44,020 bases of DNA. Source: Parvularculaceae bacterium (GTDB lineage: Bacteria > Pseudomonadota > Alphaproteobacteria > Caulobacterales > Parvularculaceae). The number at the start of each line of letters is the position of its first letter. Positions within the stretch are counted from its first letter, which is position 1. The stretch covers positions 1-44,020 of the forward strand of contig JAJFFW010000121.1 in assembly GCA_021776435.1 (NCBI GenBank), read 5' to 3'. The translations under genes were made by a program, and so were the position numbers. Below are positions 25,793-33,867 of the stretch, in pieces. A model generated the notes under the pieces. It made no database searches. It worked only from the letters and a program-made list of their open reading frames with translations, and was not told the origin of the DNA.

Positions 25793-26642
25793 CAATTTTG
25801 CAGTGGGCGAAATTGCGCATATTTTCAATGTTTGGCCAGTTGAAAGTTGTTTTACGGCAATCACCCGCGCGAAGGCCGTCGGTAAAAAAGTCGTTCTTTC
25901 GCCAATTTACTTAAACCTGGCAAACAGCAAGCTTTACTCGCAGACTATCCCAAAGATTTTCAGCCTACAAAGCGATGGGAGGAATCTTGATGTTTCCCTG
26001 AAGATGATCGCTCAGGAAATTGAGGAGGAAGATAACCTTCCGATTAGGGAACCATATCCCGGCTATCACGCTCGTGTTCGCGCCTGCATCGCTGCCTCTG
26101 ATCATGTAATTTGTCTTAGCGATTATGAAAAACGTTGTCTCGATCACATCGGCGCGAAGATGAAGAGTTGGTCATTGGTTCGCAATGGCGTTGACGGAAA
26201 CAAATTTGGCCGTGCAGATCCTAGTTTGTTCGCTAAGACTTATGGCTTGGAAAACTACATCCTCTGCGTCGGTCGCATCGAGCCGCGGAAGAATCAATTA
26301 GTCTTGGCGCATGCTGCTAAGCGATTGAAAAAGAAACTTGTTCTGATCGGCCACGAGGGTAATCCAAGTTACATGGACCTTGTGCGGCAGACAGGAGGCG
26401 CAAACACTTTGTTCATTTCGCGAATCGACCCGTCGGATCCATTGTTATCGTCTGCATTCGCTGGAGCAGAGGTTTTCTGTCTGCCGAGCTGGGCGGAGGG
26501 CGCGCCGCTTGCGGCTCTTGAGGCAGCCGCCGCAGGAACGCCTCTTGTGCTGAGCGACCGCTCTTCCGAACGTGAATATTTTGGTGACTTTGCCGAATAC
26601 ACAAACCCGGCCAATTGGCGAGAAGGCCACCATCGCGTTTAA
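25683..26642 (+). CDS. glycosyltransferase, C-terminal module (out of frame; truncated 3' end)
   Basis: The frame is +1 relative to the preceding module. Its nominal ATG 25683 has no ribosome site, so it is more likely the second half of a fused enzyme than an independent gene. It reads PTVRVPRTASELSLLGVNAT, then a GT4 C-domain with ENYILCVGRIEPRKNQLVLA, IGHEGNPSYMDLV and LPSWAEGAPLAALEAAAAGT. The final part is missing. After DFAEYTNPANW it ends in a few unrelated residues where the family normally has 60-90 more. A deletion has therefore joined it to the following fragment. Confidence 0.65.
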   Translation: MAVRRGLWGGPTVRVPRTASELSLLGVNATVPENAHDNFAVGEIAHIFNVWPVESCFTAITRAKAVGKKVVLSPIYLNLANSKLYSQTIPKIFSLQSDGRNLDVSLKMIAQEIEEEDNLPIREPYPGYHARVRACIAASDHVICLSDYEKRCLDHIGAKMKSWSLVRNGVDGNKFGRADPSLFAKTYGLENYILCVGRIEPRKNQLVLAHAAKRLKKKLVLIGHEGNPSYMDLVRQTGGANTLFISRIDPSDPLLSSAFAGAEVFCLPSWAEGAPLAALEAAAAGTPLVLSDRSSEREYFGDFAEYTNPANWREGHHRV

Positions 26643-27264
26643 TTATGATGGCGTAGATCGATGTGTCGCCGTGCGCCTTAAACTTTCCGCCCTGACAAGA
26701 GGCGACGGGAAGACACGGAAGGTAATTTTCCTCTGTAACCATAATGTCCCGCATGAGATCGAGGTTGGAGAGTCGATCACTGATATAGATCTATCTATCG
26801 AAACCTGTGAGTGTTTCGATCATGGAAACAGATCGGTTGTGGTCGAGCTTGTTGTTCCGGACGTTTTTTCTCCGTGTGAACTTGGGTTGAGTACAGATGA
26901 GCGCCAGCTTGGCGTTTATTTAAGAGAGATTCTTATTGCGGACTCCGCAGAAGACTTACTCAAATTAGACGCTCCACAACTTGATCGACCCGAACCCGGG
27001 GAGAGCGCGAGCGGGCTTACGACGCCGACGGCCGCAAATAATGTCCCTTCACATTTACCGGGGATCTCCGCGTCAGAACGTCTCGCAATTGCGTTGCAGC
27101 GATTGGATGTGCCCCAGCGTCTGCCGTCAAGAAACCCTGTATTCAGATTACTGAGGGTTGGTGGGTTTGACCGCTTGGCGCTTAAGCTTTATGGTAAATT
27201 GTTCGGCCGCACCCATGATAGTATCCGCCGTGTGATCGATGTGCTACGTAACCCTGACGCCTAG
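26643..27264 (+). pseudogene. fragment of a GT-associated C-terminal domain
   Basis: The open frame continues from within the glycosyltransferase (nominal GTG start at 26572, in a shifted frame). Protein-like sequence begins near 26626 (ATIAFNYDGVDRCVAVRLKL) and runs to TAG 27262-27264. ELGLSTDERQLGVYLREILI is a motif often found at the end of, or after, surface glycosyltransferases, in a beta-rich domain of unknown function. There is no plausible start codon with a ribosome site. I read it as the 3' remnant of a gene whose 5' part was deleted. The +1 offset means one more missing base would fuse it to the upstream enzyme. Confidence 0.6.
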
Positions 27265-27287
27265 CGCCTGTTTTCATTAAAGAGGTA

Positions 27288-27324
27288 AGGGGCGTTGAGC
27301 GATTCGGGGATTTTTTACGCCCCT
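27288..27324. other. hairpin after the glycosyltransferase remnant
   Basis: AGGGGCGT (27288-27295) and ACGCCCCT (27317-27324) form a perfect 8-base stem with a 21-base loop containing a T6 run. It could act as a weak terminator, but there is no U-run after the stem. Confidence 0.35.
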
Positions 27325-27434
27325 CTGCCGAGTGTCACCGTAAAAGTTACACGTAGTACTAGAGTTTTACAGTAGAGGGACTGCAACGAAATCGACTATT
27401 CGCACATGCTTGGCACTAGGATGGTTTTGCATTG

Positions 27435-28232
27435 ATGATTGATACCAGTGTACTGGAAAGCGTTGGTTCAGGATTAATCGACGGCGCATTTCTGGATCGC
27501 CGTCCTTCCTGGATTGGCGGGCAGATATCGCATATCGACTGCGCTTTTCTGTCCGGTCTGGTCCAGCATGTGCGGCCGCAGAACATTGTCGAGATTGGCG
27601 TCGCCAGCGGCTGGAGTTCGGCGGTGTTGCTGCACTCTTTGAAAGCGACGGGCGCTGCGGAATTTCGTCTTAGCGGCATCGATCTGTTTCCGGAGTTTTA
27701 TCTCGATAAATCGATACCGACCGGGCGCGCCGTCAGTGAAGTGACGCCGGAACTCCAAACGCATTTTAATCTGCTCACTGGCCGGGTGGCGTTCGAGGCT
27801 ATGGGAGATGTCGGCAAGGTCGATTTTGCGTTTATCGACGCCCACCACATGCACCCATGGGCGACGATCGATATGATCAGCGTTCTTCCGTTTATCGAAA
27901 AGGGGCGATGGGTGGCGATGCATGACCTCAATTTGTGCGGGATCGAGCGCCACAAGCACACCAATCGCGGGCCGTTTTATCTGTTCTATCTGTGGCCGGA
28001 TCAGAAAATTTATTCGACTCAAAAACGGACCATGATTGGGGCGGTGCTGCTTGAGCGTGAGCCGCAGCATTACCTTCCGGATCTTCTGGAAATTCTTTAT
28101 ACGCCCTGGGAAATTCGGCTCGACGATCCGGTTGTCGATAGCTTCGTTGCGTTTGTCCGGTCGCATTATGGCGATGAGTGGGCGCAGAAATTCGCCGGCG
28201 CCTGCGCGAAGGCGAATGTGAAAGCGTCTTGA
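27435..28232 (+). CDS. class I SAM-dependent methyltransferase
   Basis: A 265-residue protein from ATG 27435; the preceding TTG is less likely. AGGATGG lies about 11 bases upstream. The SAM-binding motif I is IVEIGVASGWSSAVLL, followed by LSGIDLFPEFY and VDFAFIDAHHMHPWATIDMI, typical of the Methyltransf_24 family. These enzymes often methylate sugars or small molecules in surface-glycan clusters. The RHKHTNRGPFYLFYLW region may bind the acceptor. No membrane segment. Its position after the glycosyltransferases suggests methylation of a polysaccharide sugar; the acceptor is not known. Confidence 0.85.
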   Translation: MIDTSVLESVGSGLIDGAFLDRRPSWIGGQISHIDCAFLSGLVQHVRPQNIVEIGVASGWSSAVLLHSLKATGAAEFRLSGIDLFPEFYLDKSIPTGRAVSEVTPELQTHFNLLTGRVAFEAMGDVGKVDFAFIDAHHMHPWATIDMISVLPFIEKGRWVAMHDLNLCGIERHKHTNRGPFYLFYLWPDQKIYSTQKRTMIGAVLLEREPQHYLPDLLEILYTPWEIRLDDPVVDSFVAFVRSHYGDEWAQKFAGACAKANVKAS

Positions 28233-28313
28233 AACGATACCATCAGGGCTTGGTTGCGATGCCGGTGAGGTAACGGCGGCGATCGCGATGGATGGCGGGT
28301 GGACAGCACAATA

Positions 28314-29453
28314 ATGGCGGTTTCAAAATCACAACGACGTCCGGCATCCGCGAAGAAACCCGCGATAGCGGGGGACAAAACATCATTAGCGCCGGCTTCG
28401 GGCGCAAGCGGTGCGACGTTCAAACGGAAGGTGAAATCACTCAACCTCGCACTTCAGGGCGGCGGCTCTCACGGCGCCTTCACATGGGGCGTTCTCGACC
28501 GCATTCTGGAGGACCCATATATAGAAATTGAAGCGTTGAGCGGCACGAGCGCTGGCGCCTTGAACGCCGTCGTTCTCGCTCATGGCTTCATGAAGGACGG
28601 TAAGAACGGCGCCCGGGCCGCGTTACGCGATTTCTGGCGCGCGGTGAGCGAAGCTGCAAAGATAAGCCCCATCCAGCGGTCGATGTGGGATATTTTGGTC
28701 GGCAATTGGAACCTCGACCAGTCGCCCGGTTATCTCTGGATGGATATGCTTAACCGTTTCGCATCGCCCTATGAGCTCAATCCGTTTGATATCAATCCGC
28801 TCAGGGATCTTTTGAACGACCATGTCGATTTCGAGCTCGTGCGAAGTTGCAACAAGCTGAAGGTGTTGATTTCGGCGACAAATGTGGAAACCGGCCGGGT
28901 CAGAATTTTTGATCGGACGAAGCTGACAAGCGAGATGGTGATGGCGTCAGCTTGCCTACCGTTTATGTTTCAAGCCGTCGAGATAGACGGCGTGCCTTAT
29001 TGGGACGGCGGTTACGCAGGCAACCCGGCGTTGTTTCCATTCTTTAACAACTGCAGCTCGCCCGATATTGTAGTCGTTCAAATCAATCCGATCATTCGGA
29101 AAGGTGCGCCCAAAACGGCACGGGATATCCTCAATCGGGTCAATGAGATTACCTTCAATAATAGCCTCCTGAAGGAATTCCGAGCGATTGATTTCGTTTC
29201 ACGCCTTATCGATGACGGGCTCCTCAATGAAGACGACTATAAGAGAATTTACGTCCACGTCATTTCGGCTGATGAGGCGCTTTTGCCTCTCGGCGCATCA
29301 AGCAAGGTGAACGCGGAGTGGGCGTTTCTGGAACATCTCTTCGAAATCGGACGCGACACCGCAGAGCAGTGGGTTGCGGGTTGTTATGATCATCTTGGCA
29401 AGAAATCGACAGTAGACACGCGCGAAATGTTTCATGGCGAGGACGGCTCATGA
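28314..29453 (+). CDS. patatin-like phospholipase
   Basis: A 379-residue protein from ATG 28314, with GGTGGA about 10 bases upstream; an in-frame GTG at 28299 lacks a ribosome site. The first 40 residues are basic and Ala/Ser-rich. The patatin core follows: LALQGGGSHGAFTWGVLD (oxyanion GGG), nucleophile in ALSGTSAGALNAVV (GTSAG), and acid in DGGYAGNPALFPFF (DGGY). The Ser-Asp dyad is intact, so it should be an active lipid acyl hydrolase in the cytoplasm or on the inner membrane. Its stop overlaps the start of the NAD(P)HX epimerase by 4 bases (ATGA), so the two are coupled. Confidence 0.9.
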   Translation: MAVSKSQRRPASAKKPAIAGDKTSLAPASGASGATFKRKVKSLNLALQGGGSHGAFTWGVLDRILEDPYIEIEALSGTSAGALNAVVLAHGFMKDGKNGARAALRDFWRAVSEAAKISPIQRSMWDILVGNWNLDQSPGYLWMDMLNRFASPYELNPFDINPLRDLLNDHVDFELVRSCNKLKVLISATNVETGRVRIFDRTKLTSEMVMASACLPFMFQAVEIDGVPYWDGGYAGNPALFPFFNNCSSPDIVVVQINPIIRKGAPKTARDILNRVNEITFNNSLLKEFRAIDFVSRLIDDGLLNEDDYKRIYVHVISADEALLPLGASSKVNAEWAFLEHLFEIGRDTAEQWVAGCYDHLGKKSTVDTREMFHGEDGS

Positions 29454-30220
29454 TCCCTGTCGTTTCTGCACGTGATATTCCATCACTGACGACGGCGGAG
29501 ATGATCGAAGTCGACCGCGCGATGATGCAAGAGTATCGTATCGACCTGCCGCGCATGATGGAAAATGCGGGCCGATCTTTGGCGTCTTTGACCAGGTCAA
29601 ATTTCCTTGGCGGCAGCGTCAAGGAACGCGTTGTCCTTGTGCTTGCGGGGAGGGGAGGAAATGGCGGTGGCGCACTTGTCGCTGCACGCCACTTGTGTAA
29701 TTGGGGCGCAGAGGTGACCGTGATGTTGGCGCAAGCGCGGGACGCCATGACCCCGGTTCCCGAACACCAGCTCGGCATCCTTGTCGAAATGGGCGTCAGG
29801 ATCGCGACGCAGGATGGGCAGTGTACGGAATTCGGTGGTTTCGACCGGGCAGACGTCATTATTGATGGCCTCATCGGTTACAGCCTGAAGGGTGCGCCCG
29901 TTGGTCCTGCGGCCGCCCTGATCGAGCGGGCGAACAAAAGCGGGGCTCCAATTGTTTCGCTCGATACGCCCTCGGGCGTTGACGCAGGAAGTGGTGATGT
30001 ATTTGAGCCCGCGATTGAAGCGGCGGCGACAATGACGCTCGCGCTGCCGAAGACCGGGCTTCTTGATCCGCGCGCCGCGAAAAATATCGGCGAACTGTAC
30101 TGTGCAGACATCAGCGTGCCGCCGGGACTCTATGCGCGATTCTTGTCGAAACAAGTCTCATCGGTATTTTCGGAGTCAGAGATCGTCCGGATCGGGATGG
30201 ACCTTGATGCGTGCCTATAA
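29450..30220 (+). CDS. NAD(P)H-hydrate epimerase (YjeF_N domain only)
   Basis: A 256-residue protein. The YjeF N-domain is shown by RMMENAGRSLASLTRSNF, VVLVLAGRGGNGGGALVAAR, DVIIDGLIGYSLKGAPVGPA and PIVSLDTPSGVDAGSGDV. It interconverts the R and S forms of damaged NAD(P)HX. The C-terminal ADP-dependent dehydratase domain of bifunctional proteins (Nnr) is absent, so that activity would need another gene. The start overlaps the patatin stop. The gene ends 12 bases from the stop of the convergent GST gene. Confidence 0.88.
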   Translation: MIPVVSARDIPSLTTAEMIEVDRAMMQEYRIDLPRMMENAGRSLASLTRSNFLGGSVKERVVLVLAGRGGNGGGALVAARHLCNWGAEVTVMLAQARDAMTPVPEHQLGILVEMGVRIATQDGQCTEFGGFDRADVIIDGLIGYSLKGAPVGPAAALIERANKSGAPIVSLDTPSGVDAGSGDVFEPAIEAAATMTLALPKTGLLDPRAAKNIGELYCADISVPPGLYARFLSKQVSSVFSESEIVRIGMDLDACL

Positions 30221-30231
30221 CTGGCCCGCAA

Positions 30232-31110
30232 TTACGTCTCGTCGTCGCCGATTTTATCCCATGTGCTGGTCTCGAAGTCGCTGGCTTCGTGACGTTCGCG
30301 GAGTTGCTCCGACGCCTCTCCCCAGGCCCGGTTCACCATACGCCCGCGCTTCACCGGTTCTCGTGCGGCGATCTCTTGCGTCCACCGATTGACATTTGAA
30401 TACGCATGCGTCTCGAGGAATTCTGCAGCGTCATAAACCTTGTTTGAAACAAGCGCGCCGTACCAGGGCCAAATCGCCATATCGGCGATCGTATACTCAT
30501 CGCCGCACATATACTGATTGTCCGCCAAATGACGATTGAGTACGTCTAATTGCCGCTTCACTTCCATCGCGAACCGATTGATGGGGTATTCGAATTTTTC
30601 TGGCGCGTAAGTGTAGAAGTGGCCAAAGCCGCCGCCCAGATACGGCGCGCTGCCCATTTGCCAGAAAAGCCACGATAGGCATTTTGGTTTCTTGGTTGAA
30701 TCCTCCGGTAAAAACGCGCTGAATTTCTCGGCAAGGTATAAGAGGATGGCGCCGGACTCAAAGACGCGGGTTGGCTTTGGCGTGCTGTGGTCCACCAATG
30801 CCGGGATCTTCGAGTTCGGACAGATGTCCACAAAGCCCGAACCGAATTGGTCGCCCTCGCTGATATTGATCAAATGGGCGTCATATTCAGCACCCGAAAT
30901 TCCACGAGCCAGCAGCTCCTCGAGCATCACGGTGACCTTCACGCCGTTGGGCGTCGCAAGCGAATAGAGTTGAAGGGGGTGACGACCGACCGGTAACTCT
31001 TTGTCATGCGTCGGACCGGCGATGGGGCGGTTGATGTTTGCAAAAGCGCCGCCGTTCTCAGAGTCCCATTTCCAGACTTTGGGCGGCGTGTAGGGCAATG
31101 AATCACTCAT
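30232..31110 (-). CDS. yghU: glutathione S-transferase, YghU type
   Basis: A 292-residue protein of the Nu-class GST group with disulphide-bond reductase activity toward glutathione conjugates or peroxides. The N-terminal extension YTPPKVWKWDSENGGAFANI and NRPIAGPTHDKELPVGRHPL are diagnostic of YghU. The thioredoxin-like domain has LYSLATPNGVKVTVMLEELL and the cis-Pro region NSKIPALVD, then FESGAILLYLAEK. The all-alpha C-domain carries YTIADMAIWPWYG. It is cytoplasmic and stress-related. No strong ribosome site before ATG 31110. It is convergent with the epimerase gene. Confidence 0.92.
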   Translation of the reverse strand: MSDSLPYTPPKVWKWDSENGGAFANINRPIAGPTHDKELPVGRHPLQLYSLATPNGVKVTVMLEELLARGISGAEYDAHLINISEGDQFGSGFVDICPNSKIPALVDHSTPKPTRVFESGAILLYLAEKFSAFLPEDSTKKPKCLSWLFWQMGSAPYLGGGFGHFYTYAPEKFEYPINRFAMEVKRQLDVLNRHLADNQYMCGDEYTIADMAIWPWYGALVSNKVYDAAEFLETHAYSNVNRWTQEIAAREPVKRGRMVNRAWGEASEQLRERHEASDFETSTWDKIGDDET

Positions 31111-31515
31111 ATATTTATTTCCATTCGGGTTAACGCAGACAGCGACTTATAACGCCATGTTCGATTCCTGGAGCAAGGGCTTTATGGTTAACGAGAATAT
31201 TCCGACAATCGTTTAGGGGGCGCCGTCAGGCATTATATCCCGGCTGAGGAGTTGGCGATCATTGGCTGGGTGCGACACTTGCGTTATTGCGACGCATTTG
31301 CATAAGGTGTAGGTTGCTCCCTGAAAGTTTTCCGAACAAGTAGAATCGGTGCTGACATTTCTACAGATATTGCATGTCGTGTGAGCCGCGTGGTTCTCTC
31401 TAAATAGGGCAGTGAGCGACTCTGGTGGGGTCCTCTCCCGGGCCAAAAATTTCTGCCGGTGACGGTAAACATGAGCGTCTGGCGGCGCTTGAACAGAATT
31501 CTGAGGTTGAAAAAC
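31111..31515. other. intergenic region between divergent GST and FTR1 genes
   Basis: About 400 bases contain the two divergent promoters. A stretch at 31281-31307 (TTGCG, TTATTGCGACGC, ATTTGCATAA) is AT/GC patterned in a way that could be an iron-regulator site, but it matches no box I can name with certainty. No gene is supported; in-frame starts at 31459 (GTG) and 31471 (ATG) could extend the permease. Confidence 0.35.
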
Positions 31516-33450
31516 ATGATAAGAACGCTCTCGATCCGGCTGGTCTTTATTTTTTCGCTGCTTGGCGGCGCGGCAGCCCTGACGCCCGTCTCGGCGGAGA
31601 ATGCACCGGCGCAAACGGTCTGGCGCCTGCTTGATTATATCGCCGTCGATTATGCGGGCGCTGTTGAGGCGGGCCGCGTAATCAATGAAACGGAATATAC
31701 GGAAATGACGGAGTTCGCCGACGCCGTAGAGACTCGCCTTGCGGCCCTTCCGCCAGTGGCTGCGCAATCCGATTTGATCCGCCAGGCCGAAGAGCTGAAG
31801 AGCGCGATCGGGCGCCGCGCTCTGCCGGACGAAGTGGCGATCCATGCGCGCGGACTGGCCAGCGATGTTCTCGCCGCATATCCGGTCGCGCTGGCGCCAA
31901 CGGCGCCGCCGGATCTGGCCCACGGTGCGACGCTCTACGTCGAGCATTGCGCAAGCTGCCACGGCGCGAGTGGAGCCGGAGACGGCCCAATCTCGGTCGG
32001 TCTCGATCCCGCGCCAATCGACTTCACCGACAGAAGCCGGGCCCGTGAGCGCAGCCTGTTCGGGCTCTATCAGGTGATCGGGCAAGGACTCGACGGAACT
32101 TCTATGGCGAGTTTCGATTGGCTCGCTGACGAAGACCGCTGGGCGCTCGCTTTCCATGCCGGCGCGTTCGCCTTCAGCGATGACGAGGCGAACGAAGGTA
32201 AACGTCTGTGGGCGGCCGATCCGGCGTCGCGGGCTGTTATGCCTGACCTAGAGGCGATTGTCCAAACCACCCCGTCCGCTCTCGCTGAACGGCATGGCGA
32301 GGCTGAGGCTTTCGCGCTCACCGCTTATTTGCGTCGTCACCCTGAGGCTGTAACCCCTGCTGCGAATGGGTCACTCGACATCGCGCGGGCAAAGCTGAAA
32401 GAGAGCCTTGATGCGTATCGCGCCAATGATCATCAACGTGCGACTGATCTCGCTCTGTCGGCTTATCTTGACGGCTTCGAACCGATCGAACCAGCGCTCG
32501 CCGCACGTGATAGCGCCCTGATGAGGAGCATCGAAACGGCCATGATCGAATTGCGGGTCAGCATTGGACGTGCGGCCCCGGTCGATGAAGTCGAAACAAA
32601 GACCCAGGAGGTCCTCAAACTTCTCAACGACGCATCCGTCACACTCGACGGAGAAGAATCCAGCAGCAGCGCGAGCTTCGTCGGAGCGTTTACGATTCTC
32701 GTGCGCGAGGGCCTTGAAGCTCTCCTTCTTGTCGTCGCCATGATCGCCTTCGCGCGCAAGGCTGAGCGGCCGGAAGTTCTGTCCTATGTCCATGGCGGGT
32801 GGATCGCCGCGCTTGCCGCTGGCGCGCTGACCTGGGTCTCGGCCACCTATCTGTTTACGATCAGCGGCGCCAGCCGGGAGATCACCGAAGGCATCGGCTC
32901 GCTTCTCGCCGCCGTGGTTCTCGTCTCGGTCGGCGTCTGGATGCACGGCAAAAGCCAGGGTGATGCGTGGCAAAAATATATCGGTGAAAAAATGTCGCAC
33001 GCTCTTTCCCAGCGTTCCTCCTGGTTCTTGTTCCTCCTGGCCTTCATCGTCGTTTATCGCGAAGTGTTCGAGACCATCCTGTTTTTCCTGGCGCTGTGGA
33101 GCCAAGGTGACGGCTTGGCAATTCTCGCAGGCGCCGGAGTCGGCGCAGCAGTTCTGGGCGGCGTCGCCTGGGCGTTGCTCAGCTACAGTCGGCGGTTGCC
33201 GATCGCGCAATTTTTTTCGATGAGTTCGATCTTAATCGCCGTGTTGGCGGTGGTCTTGGCAGGGAAAGGCGTCGCCGCGCTGCAGGAGGCAGGCTGGCTT
33301 GACGTCAAACTGATCGCCCACCTGCCGCGGATTGCAATCCTCGGGCTTTACCCGACTTGGCAAGGCGTCGCCGCGCAGCTTATCACCCTCGGCGTCCTCA
33401 TATCGGCCTTCATGCGCAACCACAAGTCAGCGCCACCCGCCGCACGGTAA
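31516..33450 (+). CDS. cytochrome c-FTR1 family iron (metal) permease
   Basis: A 644-residue protein from ATG 31516 (GAGG 9 bases upstream), chosen because a signal peptide (IRLVFIFSLLGGAAALTPVS) then begins at once. Periplasmic helices lead to a c-type cytochrome haem site CASCH (145-149). From about residue 385 comes an FTR1/EfeU permease of seven helices with both REXXE motifs: REGLE (397) and REVFE (515). FTR1 permeases import oxidised ferric iron across the inner membrane; a fused haem domain may handle the redox step. Close relatives include the lead permease PbrT, so other metals are possible. It stands upstream of the copper efflux operon but with a 400-base gap. Confidence 0.9.
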   Translation: MIRTLSIRLVFIFSLLGGAAALTPVSAENAPAQTVWRLLDYIAVDYAGAVEAGRVINETEYTEMTEFADAVETRLAALPPVAAQSDLIRQAEELKSAIGRRALPDEVAIHARGLASDVLAAYPVALAPTAPPDLAHGATLYVEHCASCHGASGAGDGPISVGLDPAPIDFTDRSRARERSLFGLYQVIGQGLDGTSMASFDWLADEDRWALAFHAGAFAFSDDEANEGKRLWAADPASRAVMPDLEAIVQTTPSALAERHGEAEAFALTAYLRRHPEAVTPAANGSLDIARAKLKESLDAYRANDHQRATDLALSAYLDGFEPIEPALAARDSALMRSIETAMIELRVSIGRAAPVDEVETKTQEVLKLLNDASVTLDGEESSSSASFVGAFTILVREGLEALLLVVAMIAFARKAERPEVLSYVHGGWIAALAAGALTWVSATYLFTISGASREITEGIGSLLAAVVLVSVGVWMHGKSQGDAWQKYIGEKMSHALSQRSSWFLFLLAFIVVYREVFETILFFLALWSQGDGLAILAGAGVGAAVLGGVAWALLSYSRRLPIAQFFSMSSILIAVLAVVLAGKGVAALQEAGWLDVKLIAHLPRIAILGLYPTWQGVAAQLITLGVLISAFMRNHKSAPPAAR

Positions 33451-33667
33451 GGCGACTATCTGCAATCACGCACGGAGATTGGCGGGGTAGCGCTGCTCGT
33501 AGTTGGGGATTAAAATATTCTGGTTCAATCATCGAACGGCGTTTTTGTTCCCGCTTTCATCCGCCGGTGACAGTCAATCTTTGGTTTCAACACCGACTCC
33601 CGCTTCACGGGCCTCCCGACGAAGAGTTCGATCCGTCATATTCTTTAACCTTCATTAAATCTGCACC

Positions 33668-33684
33668 CCGTACTATAATACGGA
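33668..33684. promoter_or_regulatory. MerR-operator-like dyad (upstream copy)
   Basis: CCGTAC-TATA-ATACGGA matches the classic mer operator CCGTAC-N4-GTACGGA except for one base in the second half-site. No good -35 or -10 element flanks it at the expected places, so it may be a decayed or auxiliary site. Confidence 0.5.
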
Positions 33685-33759
33685 GAGAAGAGAGGTTTCG
33701 TCTGGCTTCCGGATTTTGATGAAACTTCTGCCTAGCCCGAAGGTGGATATTCAGGCGGC

Positions 33760-33790
33760 TTGACTATATACTATGGTACGGATGATAAAA
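33760..33790 (+). promoter_or_regulatory. MerR-family metal-responsive promoter
   Basis: A perfect mer-type -35 (TTGACT, 33760-33765) is followed immediately by the dyad TAC-N4-GTACGGA (to 33782) and a GATAAA/ATAAAA -10 at 33784-33790. The spacer is therefore 18-19 bases, the over-long spacing that MerR, CueR and PbrR activators correct by twisting DNA. It lies about 80 bases before the Cys-rich protein and should drive it and cusCBA. No merR-type gene is in the window. Confidence 0.6.
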
Positions 33791-33867
33791 AATCGCTTTG
33801 TGTCTTTTTTCAGTACAAGAAACCTTGCGTTTCCAAAATAAAATCGGATTGGGTTACAGACTTTTTG

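Larger units (their letters stand above)
33451..33867. other. regulatory region before the copper/silver efflux operon
   Basis: The 417-base gap contains two MerR-operator-like dyads, listed separately, and no supported gene. The open frame that begins at 33760 overlaps the promoter and is not a real N-terminus. Confidence 0.5.

Noticed and set aside
31213-33210. Minus-strand frames of 314 and 279 codons opposite the cytochrome c-FTR1 gene
   Set aside because: They overlap a clearly real protein and show no domain or ribosome site.
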